64,000 nt of DNA from Prostheceraeus crozeri (GCA_907163375.1 CAJQUW010004740.1:201501-265500), one strand, 5' to 3'; numbered from the stretch's first letter, positions 1 to 12,900 are shown. Made by a program: numbers and translations. Notes: generated by a model from the letters alone, not told the origin.

Positions 1-1036
1 CTTGATGACTTTAGAACTTTGATATTTCGTAATGCCTGGAGGAGCAATCGAGGATTTTCACATTTTATGCACATGCATAACTGTCTGTCAGAAAGCTTGG
101 GCTTCACAACTTGTTTTGGCTTCAATGAAAAGAACAAGGACCGAGAAATCTTTTCTGTTGAATTTTCGGACATATATTTCATGTGCAGGTCACTGATAGA
201 AAACAGCAGATACCTCTTCTGAAAAGACTGTCCACGAATCCTAATAAACTCTTTCTTCCCTGATGCAAGTCTGGAATTATCATCACGACAATAGAAGGAA
301 ATGACTGAGTGACGAATTGGATTTGACCGAGTAATGTTGATGGTAGCATTATTTATGGTCCTGCAATCTGTCTGTAGCAACTCTCTCTCAGATGACTCTT
401 GGCACCAAGAAACTTTCTACTGACGTCTTTTAGCATGCTGGCTAATTTTCTGCGCATTTGGTACTTTCTCTTTATTGACTTTATCAGGGCTAGGTGAACA
501 TTTATCATCAACTTTACTTTTTTGAAGATTTCATGGCAATTTCTGATGAGGCATTTGGACCATCGTGACACAAAGGTAGGCCCACACTTCCACCTTGGGC
601 TTTCAATCTCTCAATTCTCTTTTGAAATTTGCGCACTTGCTTTTGCAGTGCAATGTTTCTGTAATTTTGGAGTTTAACCTTTTCCCTCCTCTTTTTTATT
701 TCTCGTTTTCTTGCTGCACGCCTCTTTGAATCACTGGCAGATCTAGCAGAAGACGAACATGGAGATGATACTCTTGAATTTGTTGCGCTCACAGATTCTG
801 GTTCATTTGGTTCATTTTGTAGAGATTGGTTTTTAGTTGCTCTGTACTCTCTCATGTATAGTTTTCTTTTTCTTGCAAGAAGACGTTTCTGCCTAGGATC
901 ACTATTTTCCTTGCATTTGTGATAAGATCTTAGTGCTGCTCCCTCACCTTCATCAAACGTTCTCCGACATCTTTCTTTAACTTTTCTCGGTATCTCCTCT
1001 TTCTCTCAAGCATCTTTTGTCTATCAGGGGCCATTT
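1..1036 (-). pseudogene. Multi-copy uncharacterised ORF family, broken copy
   Basis: The minus strand encodes a Lys/Arg-rich N-terminal part starting MAPDRQKMLERKRRYREKLK (1036 downward), then MREYRATKNQ, a coiled basic stretch (KRRAARKREIKKRREKVKLQ), and a downstream part with FYCRDDNSRLASGKKEFIR and LSDRQLCMCIKCENPRLLLQ. I recognise the FYxRDDxSRxxxGKK and D-x-x-x-C-x-C-x-x-C-E-N pattern from a large unnamed family found in many copies in cnidarian, mollusc and fish genomes, probably spread by transposition. Its transposon class and biochemical role are unknown to me. The coding parts lie in more than one frame with about two to three breaks, so this copy looks dead. It runs off the left edge. 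Confidence 0.55.
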
Positions 1037-1546
1037 TGCAGAATACAGCCACTGTCGTTGTCGACCTAGCATGAACTGATGATTTCGTGAAGCAGCAAAA
1101 ATCTCTTTGTCTGAGAGCTGTCCAATCACAGCTATTGCTTGTGCGACGATTCGATGACGTACACACGTCGATAGCTTTTTACTTCGGAGTTCTATGTGAT
1201 GCGCAGGATGTGTTTATTGTAGTCAAAGAATTTGTTTGAAAAGTGGTGACATCTTCGAAACGGAAAAATTTCTAAAAGGACCTTATCAGTGGTGACATAT
1301 TTTAGCAAACCCTGATCATTCACAAAAGGAGGACTTCGTTCGTGTGGCGAAAGGTCTCTCAAACTAGCAAAAATTCAAGATGAATTTAGAGAATTATGTC
1401 TCAATGTTCGATAGCTCCCATCACTCTACAAAGTCAATTGTGAGCGCAAAATGTGCAGAATTCAACTCGCAATGCCTAAAAACTCACGAGACTAATAAAA
1501 AAACAATATATGGCTGATTTTGCTGAGGTGCTAACATAGATAGAAA

Positions 1547-1915
1547 TGCGTAACTTGAGGGACGTCCCACAAGTTACGATCTGTGCGTTTCTTCAATCTC
1601 TATCAAAGTGCAATGACAATTCAGAGGAACTGAATGAACAATTTAGCAGATAGCTCATTACCACTTCCTGACATACACTTGACTCAGTTCAAACTTTTTC
1701 CAGTTGTCCGGGAACTGGTGTGCCTCAAGTTACGAATTTGTGGTGTCAAATATCCTTCATTTTACTTTCAATTCATTCTCAACATTCATTCATGAGCAAT
1801 GAGACCGATTTTCTTGCGCTCCTTGCTTCATGATCATATAATAGTTTACCACAAGTAACTACTTCCATCAATATGCAGCTGCATCTTATAAAGCAAGGCG
1901 TCCCTCAAGTTACAA
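1547..1915. repeat. CAAGTTACG motif repeated at about 160-180 bp spacing
   Basis: An 18-20 bp motif close to GGCGTCCCTCAAGTTACGAA occurs at about 1560-1577, 1719-1738 and 1897-1915, and in reverse at 1547-1564. The first two copies form an inverted pair. Sequence between copies is only weakly alike, so this may be a decayed tandem array. Confidence 0.4.
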
Positions 1916-2555
1916 ATTGCGCGAGTTTTTTAGCTACTATTTCCATGCGACAGCATCATAATCAATTCTGTTACCGTAGGTGAAGAGACTTTCAACTCCA
2001 ATCGAATTTTTCTTTCAATTTCTCTTCATGGCAAAGCTAAATGCGAGAAAAGTAATCAATTACAGAAATACTTCTGTACTCTGCGAGTCTGTCCAAGATC
2101 GCAACTTACTTCATGCGACAAGGCATTTTCGGACTTTTTTTAAACCTTTACATCTCTGTGCACCAGTTATCATAAAATTACTTTTAATTTTCTACGTGAC
2201 CAAGTCCTATGGATCATATGAGTCACGATAGAGAGCAAATCGGATTAAATACTATTGAACTTCACTCGACTAGGCAATGGTACAGAATTTTATTAAAAAG
2301 TGTAATCTATTCTGGATTTACCCAACTACTAATACTTCTTCGCTACGCACAGTCTTAAAAACAGAAGGAATACAACTTAGGAAAGTGGAAGAATAACTAT
2401 TGAAAATCATGGCACAATCACCGAATAAGACACAGAATTGTTATAATGATTCGCACCTTGTATCGATGATGCCAGTGTAATGGCACTGCTAACAAAAGAC
2501 AATAGCTATCTAACTATGACCACTGACCAGTCAGTTCAACTACTGGCATTGCAAT

Positions 2556-2838
2556 CACAGAATTGGATTGTTTAAGCGTATCACTTTAAGGCGCATGAAA
2601 AACGTTCACAAACTTCTCTGTAAAACTTGACATCGACTGTGTGTCTTTGCTGTGTAATCCGGTTGATAACAGTCACTGAAACTTCGCACAAATTGGCATG
2701 TTTTAATGTTGAACTGGCTGCTCATTGTTCGATTGCTATAGTATTATGTCAGCAGATTGTGCCATTTCATCAACGTTACATGTTCCAATGTTTCCTTTCT
2801 AGTCAAACAGAAGAAGAGACGGCCTGTCTAATTCTGTG
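2556..2838 (+). mobile_element. MITE family A (hAT-like), internally deleted copy
   Basis: The element is bounded by CACAGAATTGGA on the left and TCTAATTCTGTG on the right, which are inverted repeats. It is flanked by a perfect 8-bp direct repeat, ATTGCAAT, at 2548-2555 and 2839-2846. Eight-bp target duplications are typical of hAT transposons. Most of the left half present in the 59712 copy is missing here. There is no transposase. Confidence 0.8.
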
Positions 2839-2846
2839 ATTGCAAT

Positions 2847-3456
2847 ACTCACGACGTTTCAATGGCGATGCACCGAATCATACAGCAGTGCCTACATCGA
2901 AGAGTTACAGACGATTTCCAGCTCAGCAACTGAAAAGTTTGAGAGCTTTCTTCGCATCCTTGCTAACTTTGAATTGTTAATCAAAGAGATTTATTTACTT
3001 TATCGATAAAATGGAAGAGCTCTTCTGAGTTCTTCGAATTTGAGAGTATTGGACACTGGAACATTTTGTAGAAGCTCACAGTCCATCCGTAGGCGATGAT
3101 TGATTATCTTCAATCTGTTGATATTCAACCCTTGCATCTCTATAAACATAATAGGCTCGTTCCTGTGCAATGCCTTTTATTTGATTGAGGCATCATTTTT
3201 TGCACTTGATTGAAACCGACGCGCTTCAACAATGTAATTTTCCAGATGTGATGTATTATTCAACACCAGTAAAAAAATTTAACATTAACATTGAGGCCAA
3301 TTGCATTATAGACAAGGTTGTGAAAGTTTTGTGGAAGTCATGGGTCTCTGCTGTCATAGTATAGGACATGTGACTCCCCTTCACTGCGGCTGAGTTCTGC
3401 GATAAAGCTCAGTTCTTCGATTGAGTGCAGATCTTTCGACTATACAAGGCCAGACT
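2847..3456. other. Unassigned intergenic stretch
   Basis: I see no gene, RNA or repeat in this AT-rich stretch. Confidence 0.5.
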
Positions 3457-3660
3457 AGGCGCATTAGATAAGCCTTATGTCATAAGCCATGAGCTAAAAC
3501 TGTTCCAACCCATCTGTTTCAATGCTTGTTGGCATGCAGAATAGGCCGTAAGTCATAAGCCCTAAGGTGTTGTTGATTGCGATGGCACACAGGATAAGCC
3601 ATACGTCACAAGTCGCAAGCCACGAGCTACCACATACCATAAGTCATAAGCCATAAAGTG
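3457..3660. repeat. CATAAGCC-type degenerate repeat cluster
   Basis: Variants of ATAAGCCATACGTCATAAGCC recur at about 3467, 3541, 3592 and 3638, separated by 20-50 bp. A reverse-strand relative occurs at about 60384-60465. The units are too diverged for a clean period. Confidence 0.45.
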
Positions 3661-4239
3661 TCGGTAGAAAAAAATGAAAATAAGGTGTTGTATAAAATTC
3701 GCAGGATTTATCAGGAGCAATTACTGACGCTTTTCATGATGATCTTTTTCTTTAGTCTGAAATGATTTACCCCAGAAACATTCATTCATAACTGCTATTT
3801 TGAAGATGAAATACATTTAAGATGATATACAAGTGTCTACTGATTCTTCTCTATTCAGTAGCATTCAGATAACGTATATTAAACTTGCAGTCGGCGCTTG
3901 AATGATTGCTAGATATCAATCTTATTCTCTCCTCTTTTTCTCATTTCTTTTTCTTTTCTCAATATTTTCCTGGTTTTGATGCTAGTATCATAGCGGAAGT
4001 ATAAATGGAGGGCATTAATCCCAAAGAAGGAATCAACCCACTGTCATGTGGACAGTATTTGGATATGCAAATGTTAAAGAGTAAACCTAGCAGAAAGCCG
4101 ACGGAAGGCAATTCACAGTCCACAGACAAATCATCAGCTGACAAAGAAAACAAAAGCAAAACAGCAACAAAAGAGTAATCTGCGCTTGGTGAAGAGAGCA
4201 ATCCCTCGCTCAGAAGAACCCATGATGAGAATGGAAAAT

Positions 4240-6340
4240 TAGGATATTTAATTCAAGAGATAAGCAGGTTAGACATTCGAATTTTGGGAATCAGCGGAGT
4301 ATGTTGAACAGATTCAGGAATCATGTGGAAAAACAGATTGCTTGGTTGTTCATTCAGGCGGTGTAAAACGAGAAAGAGGAGTTGGAGTAATGTTGTACAA
4401 AATGACTGCGAAATGCAATCGGATATGGTTATTTTAGTAATTCAAAGGCAATCCTTTCACATTCAAAGACTGTCCACTACAGATGCAAATGGTTGACCAG
4501 TTCCACGAATCAGTCGACATAGCTTTAAACAATGCAAATCTTCTGATATCAAAACTTTGAAGAGTGATTTAAATGCCAAACTGGGCGACCGATATTTCAA
4601 CCAAATAGTCAAACCGTTTGGTCTCAAAATGATCGTGGTGAGAAGCTTTTGAACTGGTGTACACGTAACGGACAGGTCATATCACCAATACAGGGCTCGA
4701 GAAACATCTAAGACGGTTATTTAGTACAGGTGATTGCACGAGAATTCAAATAGGTTGTGTCATGATTTACCAGGGATTCAGAAACACATCTAAATGTGTC
4801 AAAAGCGCATCCGGGAGCAGATTGTGCCAGCGATCATAATCCGGTCATCATCCTGATGATGAAAGTGCCTTTATAAACCACAAGGATTCGTTCGCGAAAG
4901 AATGGTCTTAGTACCAAGTATTAAAGAAAGATATTAACAAAGCATGAAAGAGAAAGAGAAGAGAGCATTAGCTCGACAACGAATGCAGAGAAATGGAAAA
5001 ATACATTTATGAAATTCGAAACAAATTGTATGAAAAAGATGGGCAACACGTGCAGGAAAGAAGACGAGTAGAAGAACGAGCAAGCCTCATTATACTCAAC
5101 AATCCACGAAACGTTTGTTACAAGTGAATTCGTTAAAGACTTCCTTTGTGACACCATCACAGGGGAGTAATCAAACATTTTGGAAGAATTTGAAGGTGCA
5201 GAAATTATTAAGGACGTAATTAGAAAGGTGATTAAGAAAATGAAATCAGGAAAAGTGATAGGCCCGACGAAGCATCTGTCGAAATGATAATGGCTAATGA
5301 TGAAAATGACTTTGTTACAAGATTTTTAGTATGATGAATATGCACTATACTAATTAACTATCTGATGACTTTCTGAAATCGATATTGATTGCGCTACCGA
5401 AAAAATCCACGCCTGAAATTGGCTGAGAGGATCATAGCAGCGATTTTCCTCCTGAGTTCCGCGGCAAAAACCCTTTTAAGTCTTCATCGTGAGGATCCAT
5501 AGCAAACTGCGACCTTAATTAAATGTCCAACAAATAATTCGGCTTCATATCAGAAAAAAGTAGCTGTGATGCAATCTTTACCCCGAGAATGCTAATCGAG
5601 CGAGCTACTAAACAATGAGCATCAGTAAGAAGTTTTTTATGTTTTGATGACTACGTCAAAGCTTTTGACAAAGTGAAGCATGACATATTGACGGTGAAGG
5701 CATTCAACTCGTTCATATTCCTTGACACATCAAGACTGTGTCCAATCGCAGAACTTTTACAGCCCTCACCGCGAAAATATCCTAAGAAAATTCGATGCTG
5801 AAGATAGCAGAATTGTCACGGTCAGCTTTAACAACTTGAGACACGCATGTGATGTAGATTCTATGGCGTCATCTGATCAAGGAATTCAATTCCTGCTGGA
5901 TGCTGTTGTTAAAGACTGCTGAGATGGGCCTTTCAATCAATCTCCACAAAGCAAAAGCAATAGAGATCAAATCATATATTGGTAGTTTGTTAGCTTTCGA
6001 TTCTCGATGTAGAAAAGTAGGCCTAGGTAGAAAAGTTTGGTCTGTCTTAACATATGGATGCGGAGCGTTTTGTACAGAGCCTTCAGCGAGGTGTTGAGGA
6101 AAACCGTGTATAAAGAGAGATGCCAGGAAGCATCACGAAGCGACAGTTGGAATTTCTATGTCACATGATCTGATAAGGAACTTAGGAATGCATGTCATTG
6201 CAAGAGCAGGCTCGGCGGAAACGAAATGAATGAATACGTGGATAGAATCAAGGCGTGATGTGGTGCAAATCAGATAGGAGTTTTCTACTCGAAATCCGTT
6301 GAAGTTCATGACCTTCTTATTGTCCATCACGTGTGGCACT
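4240..6340 (+). pseudogene. Decayed LINE (RTE-like), endonuclease and RT remnants
   Basis: Many frame changes and stops, but the order is that of an AP-endonuclease LINE. Endonuclease signatures are RERGVGVMLYK (4375), DLNAKLGDRYF (4570), NDRGEKLLNWCTRNGQVI (4630) and the G-A-D-C-x-S-D-H-N-P end (about 4818-4850). RT parts include EEFEGAEIIKDVIRKVIKKM (5180), DDYVKAFDKVKHDILTV (5645) and QFLLDAVVKDC-EMGLSINLHKAKAI (5885). KVWSVLTYGCGAF (6025) is the usual C-terminal block. Similarity to RTE/BovB elements is from memory; other LINE clades are possible. No poly-A or target duplication was seen. The copy is old and dead. Confidence 0.7.
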
Positions 6341-7639
6341 TCATTGAATGACGGAATATTATAAATGAGTAACAGATTGAAGTCGATTATCTTAATTAGT
6401 AATAGTACTCCTTTATTTTTATGTAGATTACAAATTGTTCAAAAATTGTGAATAATTTCATCAATGATCTTTTTGGATTATATGCCTAATTCATGATGAT
6501 TGTTGTTATTAATTATATAAAGATATCATAAGTTAATTACGCATTTGATGAATCAATGAATGAATGACTGATAATCAACAATGGATTGACTGTTAATTTA
6601 TTCAATATTTGATCAAAAGTTATTTAATTAATTGTTGATCAAACTGCATAGCTGCTTGTCAATGATAACTTAATACTTGTGGGTGATACTTTTGCCTCTA
6701 GTGTAGTTCTGATTGTAATTAGCATAACTTTCTATGAATGATCAACTTGGTTGAGCAGTTGGTGAATATAACATTAATTGCGTGCAAGGAGGAGTTTTAC
6801 CGTGGAAGTAAATTATTTTGTTTATCTGCGCACGAAAGAATTCATTTCTATGAGTTTTCCGATAAAAACAATGGTTACATCTCTCGTTCCGGGCAGTATT
6901 TTGCTAAGTGAAGTTGAATATTCGAATAATTGCTATAATGTGCATAGATTAAAATGACCTCAGCATGCTTCTTGTAACCTTAGTATTTGGAAACGAAAGG
7001 AAAGCAGTTTTCTCAGAATAAGATATATTATTCGCAATTCTAGAATTTTGAACTTTCACTTCATGGCTTCCTGTGTTGTCTGATTGAAGATATATCACAT
7101 AACTTTTCGTGTAGATTACGACCACAGCATTTACCTCTATCATAAAAATCCTCTTTATCAAAACGTAACATTTGAAATGTACTGTTCAATCTACAGAAGC
7201 TGCAATTTGGTTCATTTGGCAAGAATGCAACTTGATTGGTATCTTTGTCAGACAGACATTCAGCTTAAAGCCATACATTTCAGATTTCAGATAATTTTGA
7301 TCTACAATGTTCATAAAAATTAAAATTTGGAATTTGCAAAAGTACACTTACACAGGAAATATGGCAGTGTGCATCAATATGCACTTGAGAAATTTTGACG
7401 ATGATTAAGCGTAAACAGTATTATGCGCGTCCTTAACCCTGGCCCTGCCCGGCCCAAAGTTTCATCAAATTTTGGGAAAGAAAGGTGGTAAGATTTACAA
7501 GCTAGTACATGTGTCACTTATGAAACAAAAGCAGATGTTACCTGAAAATGCCTTTTATCTCCGTCAAGTCAACCAAAGCATTGAGCGAATATTCGAGAAA
7601 GGATAATTGAGTACGGATATTGGGCAAAAATCAATTGCC
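6341..7639. other. Unassigned intergenic stretch
   Basis: AT-rich DNA. The short overlapping ORFs near 6949-7323 on opposite strands show no recognisable protein and no splice context. Nothing else is supported. Confidence 0.5.
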
Positions 7640-7990
7640 CCCTTAATAAAACAGATGGGAATATATCTGCAAACTACCAAGCTATTCATCAAGCAGAGGC
7701 GATAATTGCTTCAAGAAGTTCCTCATCTACAAAGTCACTTGTTTAAAATGCCTCCATTTCTACATCGGTAGCACAATAAGAAATAGTCCTGCTTATCAGA
7801 ATAAATGAACACATTAAAGCAAAATCGTATAATCAATTTTCCGGCAACATACGAAGCAATGCAATGTACACAACATCAACACAGAAATCATAACATGTGA
7901 GCATGACAGAACGAATATCAGACTCAGATATGGCATCATCATCATCAGAAAATTACAACATAAGAACAACTTTAAGAATGAGTCAACGCA
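7640..7990 (+). pseudogene. PLE GIY-YIG nuclease fragment
   Basis: At about 7722-7785 one frame reads FKKFLIYKVTCLKCLHFYIG followed by STIRN. This is the C-x-x-C plus GIY-YIG signature (Y-K-V-T-C, F-Y-I-G-S-T) found at the C-terminus of Penelope-like retroelements. A following run of basic and polar residues continues to about 7990. No RT was found upstream, so it is a short, old fragment. Confidence 0.55.
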
Positions 7991-9670
7991 CTATAAGGAA
8001 TTTTTGCCTATGTAACTTTATACCTGACTTTTGATCATGTCTCTCACATATCATCTCACATATCGTCACTTCCTTGTCTGTGAATCTTATCTCCCTTCTT
8101 TTCCATGACGTGGATTGAGAAAGCGTAAAATTGGCTGCACTAAAATTACATCAGCAGCATTGGTTTTTTCCATTTTAAAAAGATTAGGCCTATAACTAAT
8201 GATGCTGTTCAATCGGAACAATACAATGAACAATCTAAATTAAAAAAAAAAAACATGAATTCAGCAGGAATATACAAAGTATAGCACAAACACATAAGTT
8301 CATCAAAACTTTCTGAACCTTTACTTATACGAAGTACGATATCGAAAACTTGACTATGAGATTTGTTTCTATATTGTGTAATCAGGCGTTTCAATACGTA
8401 ATGTGATTTCCTAAATCTCCAAATGACATTGACCATTAATATTATTCGTTTGAATTTCCTGTCCCTTGCATGAAGTGTTCGTCACTGCCTCATACGCTCT
8501 CAAATCATCCCCACCACGCTTATTGAAGGAGCGAGGTGTATTCTTTCATCATATTCATCTACAATTGGATGAAATTTCTAGCACGCGTATGATCATGAAT
8601 GCTCTGTATTTCGTCATTTACAAATGATGGAAATGATATAAACTTATTCAACAAGGCATCTATTCTGTTATTCTTTATCTCCGATTTCATAATTGGCTGA
8701 CTCAGTGTACGTCTTCAAGATATTCGTTGTGACCTTCGTTTTTACCTACATTCCGTTGTTCGAATTTCTATTTTTGACAGAGGATCAAATAATCAACCTT
8801 TTAGTGAAGAGCATCAGGACGAGCATGGATATCAAATGTTTTTAATCGCTTAAAGGCCGTCGCATTTGATCTCTTAAAGGTGACTCGCTTTAAAGGGGAT
8901 CAGGCTCCCCTTATCAGCAATGGTGAATCAAAGGGAAAGAAGAAATCGTCATTTCGTTCACTCCGGTTTCTGTGTTCTACGTCCCTAGAAAATGTTTTCT
9001 CGTTTCGTCCAACTAATCTCTCAAATTGTCTCTCGACCGGCTTCTGTATAAGTTGACAGCTACAGATAATATAAATCGTTTACTTATTCCATCCAATTTC
9101 CTCATTAACGCTACAGTTTTTCAACCTTGTCCTCAGCTCAGGTTTCTGCAACTGCAATTGATCATCCTGCTGTTCTGAGGTCGCCCAACTCTCGTATTAC
9201 TTCACAGAAGTCTTCCACGGTCGCGATGTATTTTGTTGAAATGATACGACCTCAGAATCCTACAAATTGAAGATGTTGATATTCTCTCCACGTAACAGTT
9301 ATTATAACTTCATCTTTGAAAAGCCTTTCATCACCGTACGTCATCTACACGCCTTCAAAATCGACGGATCTATTAAGCCAATGTCACAGCAGTTGGCAGA
9401 CTTTAAAACTTGAATGCATTGAAGGATTGAATTAGCCCGGTGATGTTTTCAACGAACTGTGCATGATCGACGGCAGATCTTACAACTTAAGTGACGCAAA
9501 TCAACTGAGTTAAACAATCTATTGATGTCTTCATTTCGAAATATAATCTGACTGATTGCGCAAGCGAATAACTTCAAGTCTTCAAGTTATAATATTTGAA
9601 TATTTTACTGTCATCAGTGTCCATGAATGCTGGAGTTGTGACCGACGATCTGTGAAATCTGTCATCGCTT
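7991..9670. other. Region upstream of the PLEKHG5-like exon a
   Basis: No ORF or repeat is recognisable. A promoter for a short PLEKHG5-like isoform could lie at its right end if ATG 9711 is a true start, but I see no clear TATA box or initiator. Confidence 0.35.
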
Positions 9671-9710
9671 TGTAGTAGATTTCGTTAATGTTACATCACC
9701 CAACGACAAC

Positions 9711-9948
9711 ATGAGCTCCGGAAACAAGCGTTCGAACGAAACTTTCCTTGAAAGTCTGCATGCACATATTCCGGGCCCGAAAGGATCGGTTAGCGCGGCT
9801 GGACAGATGCAGCACTTGACAAGTCTTTTGGTTAATATATCTGGCGTCAAGGCTGCTGATGGCACTTCAATCATGGAAGGAAATAAGATGGCGACGGCTA
9901 AAGAACAAGGACCTCCGTCACGATCTGATTCCCTGAACGAATCTCCAG
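9711..9948 (+). CDS. PLEKHG5: PLEKHG5-like exon a (N-terminal)
   Basis: The first recognised coding exon starts at ATG 9711 (MSSGNKRSNETFLESLHAHI) and ends in phase 1 at the donor gtaata. FLESLHAHIPGP resembles the FLGEASIPG stretch after the Ras-binding domain of vertebrate PLEKHG5. The frame stays open upstream to about 9645, and AG dinucleotides at 9674-9678 could be acceptors. It may therefore be an internal exon beginning near 9676 or 9679 rather than the first coding exon. Met-initiated use is equally possible. The next exon supplies the last two bases of a shared Glu codon. Confidence 0.75.
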
Positions 9949-12900
9949 GTAATAAATTAACTTATAAATATTCTGAAAAAGTCTGAAAACATAACAAATA
10001 CAAATTTTCCCACAATTAATGGAACCACATCTTCATTGGCTGAATTTTAAAAGAAAAGAGTCAAAAATGATTGAATTGCAATCTATAGTTGCCACATTTT
10101 TAGTAGCACCGCATCCAATTTTTTTGAAAAATGCAGACCTTTTTCTTTAATTAAGTGTCAATGTTAGGTGTTCAATCAACTTGTGAATTGAATGACTATC
10201 ACTTGCAATTTTCTTGAATGCAGTTCATATTTATTGAAGGGAAATTAGGAGAAAGTTGGATGAAGCGTGCAATTCAACGTAAAACATATTTGCTAATTAT
10301 AAAGATTTCTGCACATTTTGTTGATTTTTTCAGTTTCTAGGGTTTTTCTTTCAATATTTTCTCTCTCTCTCTCACACTCTCAGAAAAAAGCTGCTGCTAT
10401 CTGTTAGAATTTTGAATATGCTGCACTCGAATGTGGTAATACATCTTGTTGCTGTAAATATTTCAATTTCAAAAGGTTGCAAAAGAAAATTAAATACTGC
10501 TAAAATTCTAATATTTTGTTATTGGTAAAGTTTAGCGTATGATGCTGTCATTAGCAGTAAACAAATTAGATAGTGAGTTTCATGTTGTGACCTCATTTCG
10601 GCGTGAAAACTATGTGCTTATCTACAAAGTCAGTGAAGAGCTGATAGGGGTGTTATGATCAGACCCTCGTGACTCGTCTAACCCGCTGTGCTCTAATGCT
10701 GGTTAGCTTATATATCTGTACTTTCACCGTTAGACTATCATGATACTTTTCTTTCACTTCATCTTTCACCTAAAATAGCACTTTTTAGAATTAATTTGTA
10801 ATCAGACTAAATTAAATCAACACATGGATTGCTAATCTTGGATTTTTATTTTTTTAATCTTTAATTGAATCTTGGATAGAAGGTATCGAAATCATGTGTT
10901 CCCGGTTGAATTAGCAGCTTCCCAGACTTTCCGTGATTCTCGAAAAGCATCAACAACGCCGATTTAGGTAACAGACACATAGCACATTTATTTTTGGTAT
11001 AATGCATCGTCAAGTAATCTAATTAATTGATGTAGTCTTATTGATGTCCTCAAGCAAATACGCTTTGCACTCGGAGGAATTTTGGCTCCTCTTTTCTACC
11101 TTAAAGTACAATTTCATACAAAACTTGTCATTTATTGAGAGAGCCAATTGCCTTAGAGGACAAGAGGTGGTTTAAACGGCTCAGAAAAGAATCATTGATA
11201 AAGTCCAAATCAAAAGTTGGTTATCTTGAAGGCTGATTTGAACCATAGGAACGGACAAGAATGAAGATGTCCATTGAAAGCAATGCTATGTACAATGTAG
11301 TGGACAGGCGTTGTCATGATAGCCGCACCTATACGATGGCTGCTTCCAATGGTTGATAGTATTTGGACATGCTGGGTTTGTAAAGATTCACGGTTGCTAT
11401 CATGTATCTAGAAATGTATAATCCTTTGGATGAAATAACTTATAAGCAGATTTCACTCAATAATTTCTTCATCAGATCTAGCCGTGTTGACTTGCACGTA
11501 GATCTGCTACTGACTGAATATGATTGACAGAAATAACAGTCAATAAACAACTGCTACCCATTTTGGTCCATCCATAATTCTATAATTCTAAAATTATCCA
11601 TTTTAATGTCAGGCGTGAGCTAAAGAAAATCTAGTGAAGTTTTTTGTCGAAAGAAAAGACTGCAATGCCTTTGCCACATTTTGTCATTTATTAAATTGAT
11701 TCAAATTCTCTGTAGGTTAAAGGATCTAGTCAATGAAAATTATGAGCTTTCTGGTTATCTCCTCGCTAAGTACACTTTAGAAATCTACACCGTCAACTGC
11801 AGAAATCAATGACGTCACTAACTGATGAGTGATGACGTCAAAGTAAAAATAAATTCAATCAAGGGCAGAAACCTAATAATTTTATCGGATTTTCATGCTC
11901 ACACTGCAAATTACAATTAAAACACCAACAGCTGTAATTTAAAAAACAACAACCTGCCCCTAGTAGAAGTGAGAGCCAACTTATTTCGATAGAAAGCTGT
12001 TCTCAGACTTAAACCATTTGAGTAGTTTAGTGTTATCTTTCATGATTTACGAAATGACTGGCCTTAATATCGGCAGTCACAATCGTTAACAAATATTTAT
12101 TCACTGATTATAACTGTTACGACAATTGATATGTGATGGCGAGAGCTTGATCTTGCCAGTTGACACGGCCGCAAGCAATCGGTGCATAGCTCAGTTGGTA
12201 CAGTACAGGTCTAGTTAACCTGCGGTCGTAGGTTCGAGTCCTACCAGCCGCACATCTTTCGCGTGGCAATTTGATCTTGGGCTTAATTCATTTCATTTTA
12301 TTGCCACTGATTAGCCTATTTTATCATGAATTTCAGAATGAGAATGATCTCATCTGTCGTGAATATCCCATTCTTCAATTCTTTGCATCAGTTTAATGAG
12401 AAATTCTTGGTCAAAACTCTGATATTATGCTAGATTCCACTGCAACGGAATGGAAAATGATGCTAGTTTTTTCTCTCTATGGATGTACGCTGATATGAGC
12501 ATCACAGTGTTCTGACGAACAATATATTCAGCTATGTTGTCAATTCTGATCTCCAAGATATCATCGGCAGGTAATTTATACGAAACATTTCGGATTATCT
12601 ATTTGTTATCTTCTGCTGGAAAACGGTAGGAAGCGTCGATTTCGAAGTTCAAATGATAGTGCAGAATAATGGCAAATAATTTATGAAGACAAATCTTTCT
12701 GCTAACATCTGTAGACGATACGAGATTCGTGTCAAATGATTTATATTGATGAAGTTGCAGAAAATTTTCATGCCTGTTAATTCTTCTGTCACAAAAATCG
12801 ACGTAGATATAAAGATTTACCTCTTTTGGAGCTTCCAGCATGCTTAGTGCAATTCTGCGCTTATCCCGTAATTTGACATTGTCTCATTTGAATTTCAAAA

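Noticed and set aside
10640-10740. tRNA-like boxes on the minus strand
   Set aside because: A-box-like and B-box-like words are weak and there is no second copy.
12179-12252. A functional tRNA-Thr (AGT)
   Set aside because: The acceptor and D stems do not pair, position 37 is a pyrimidine, and the tail repeats elsewhere; it is a SINE.
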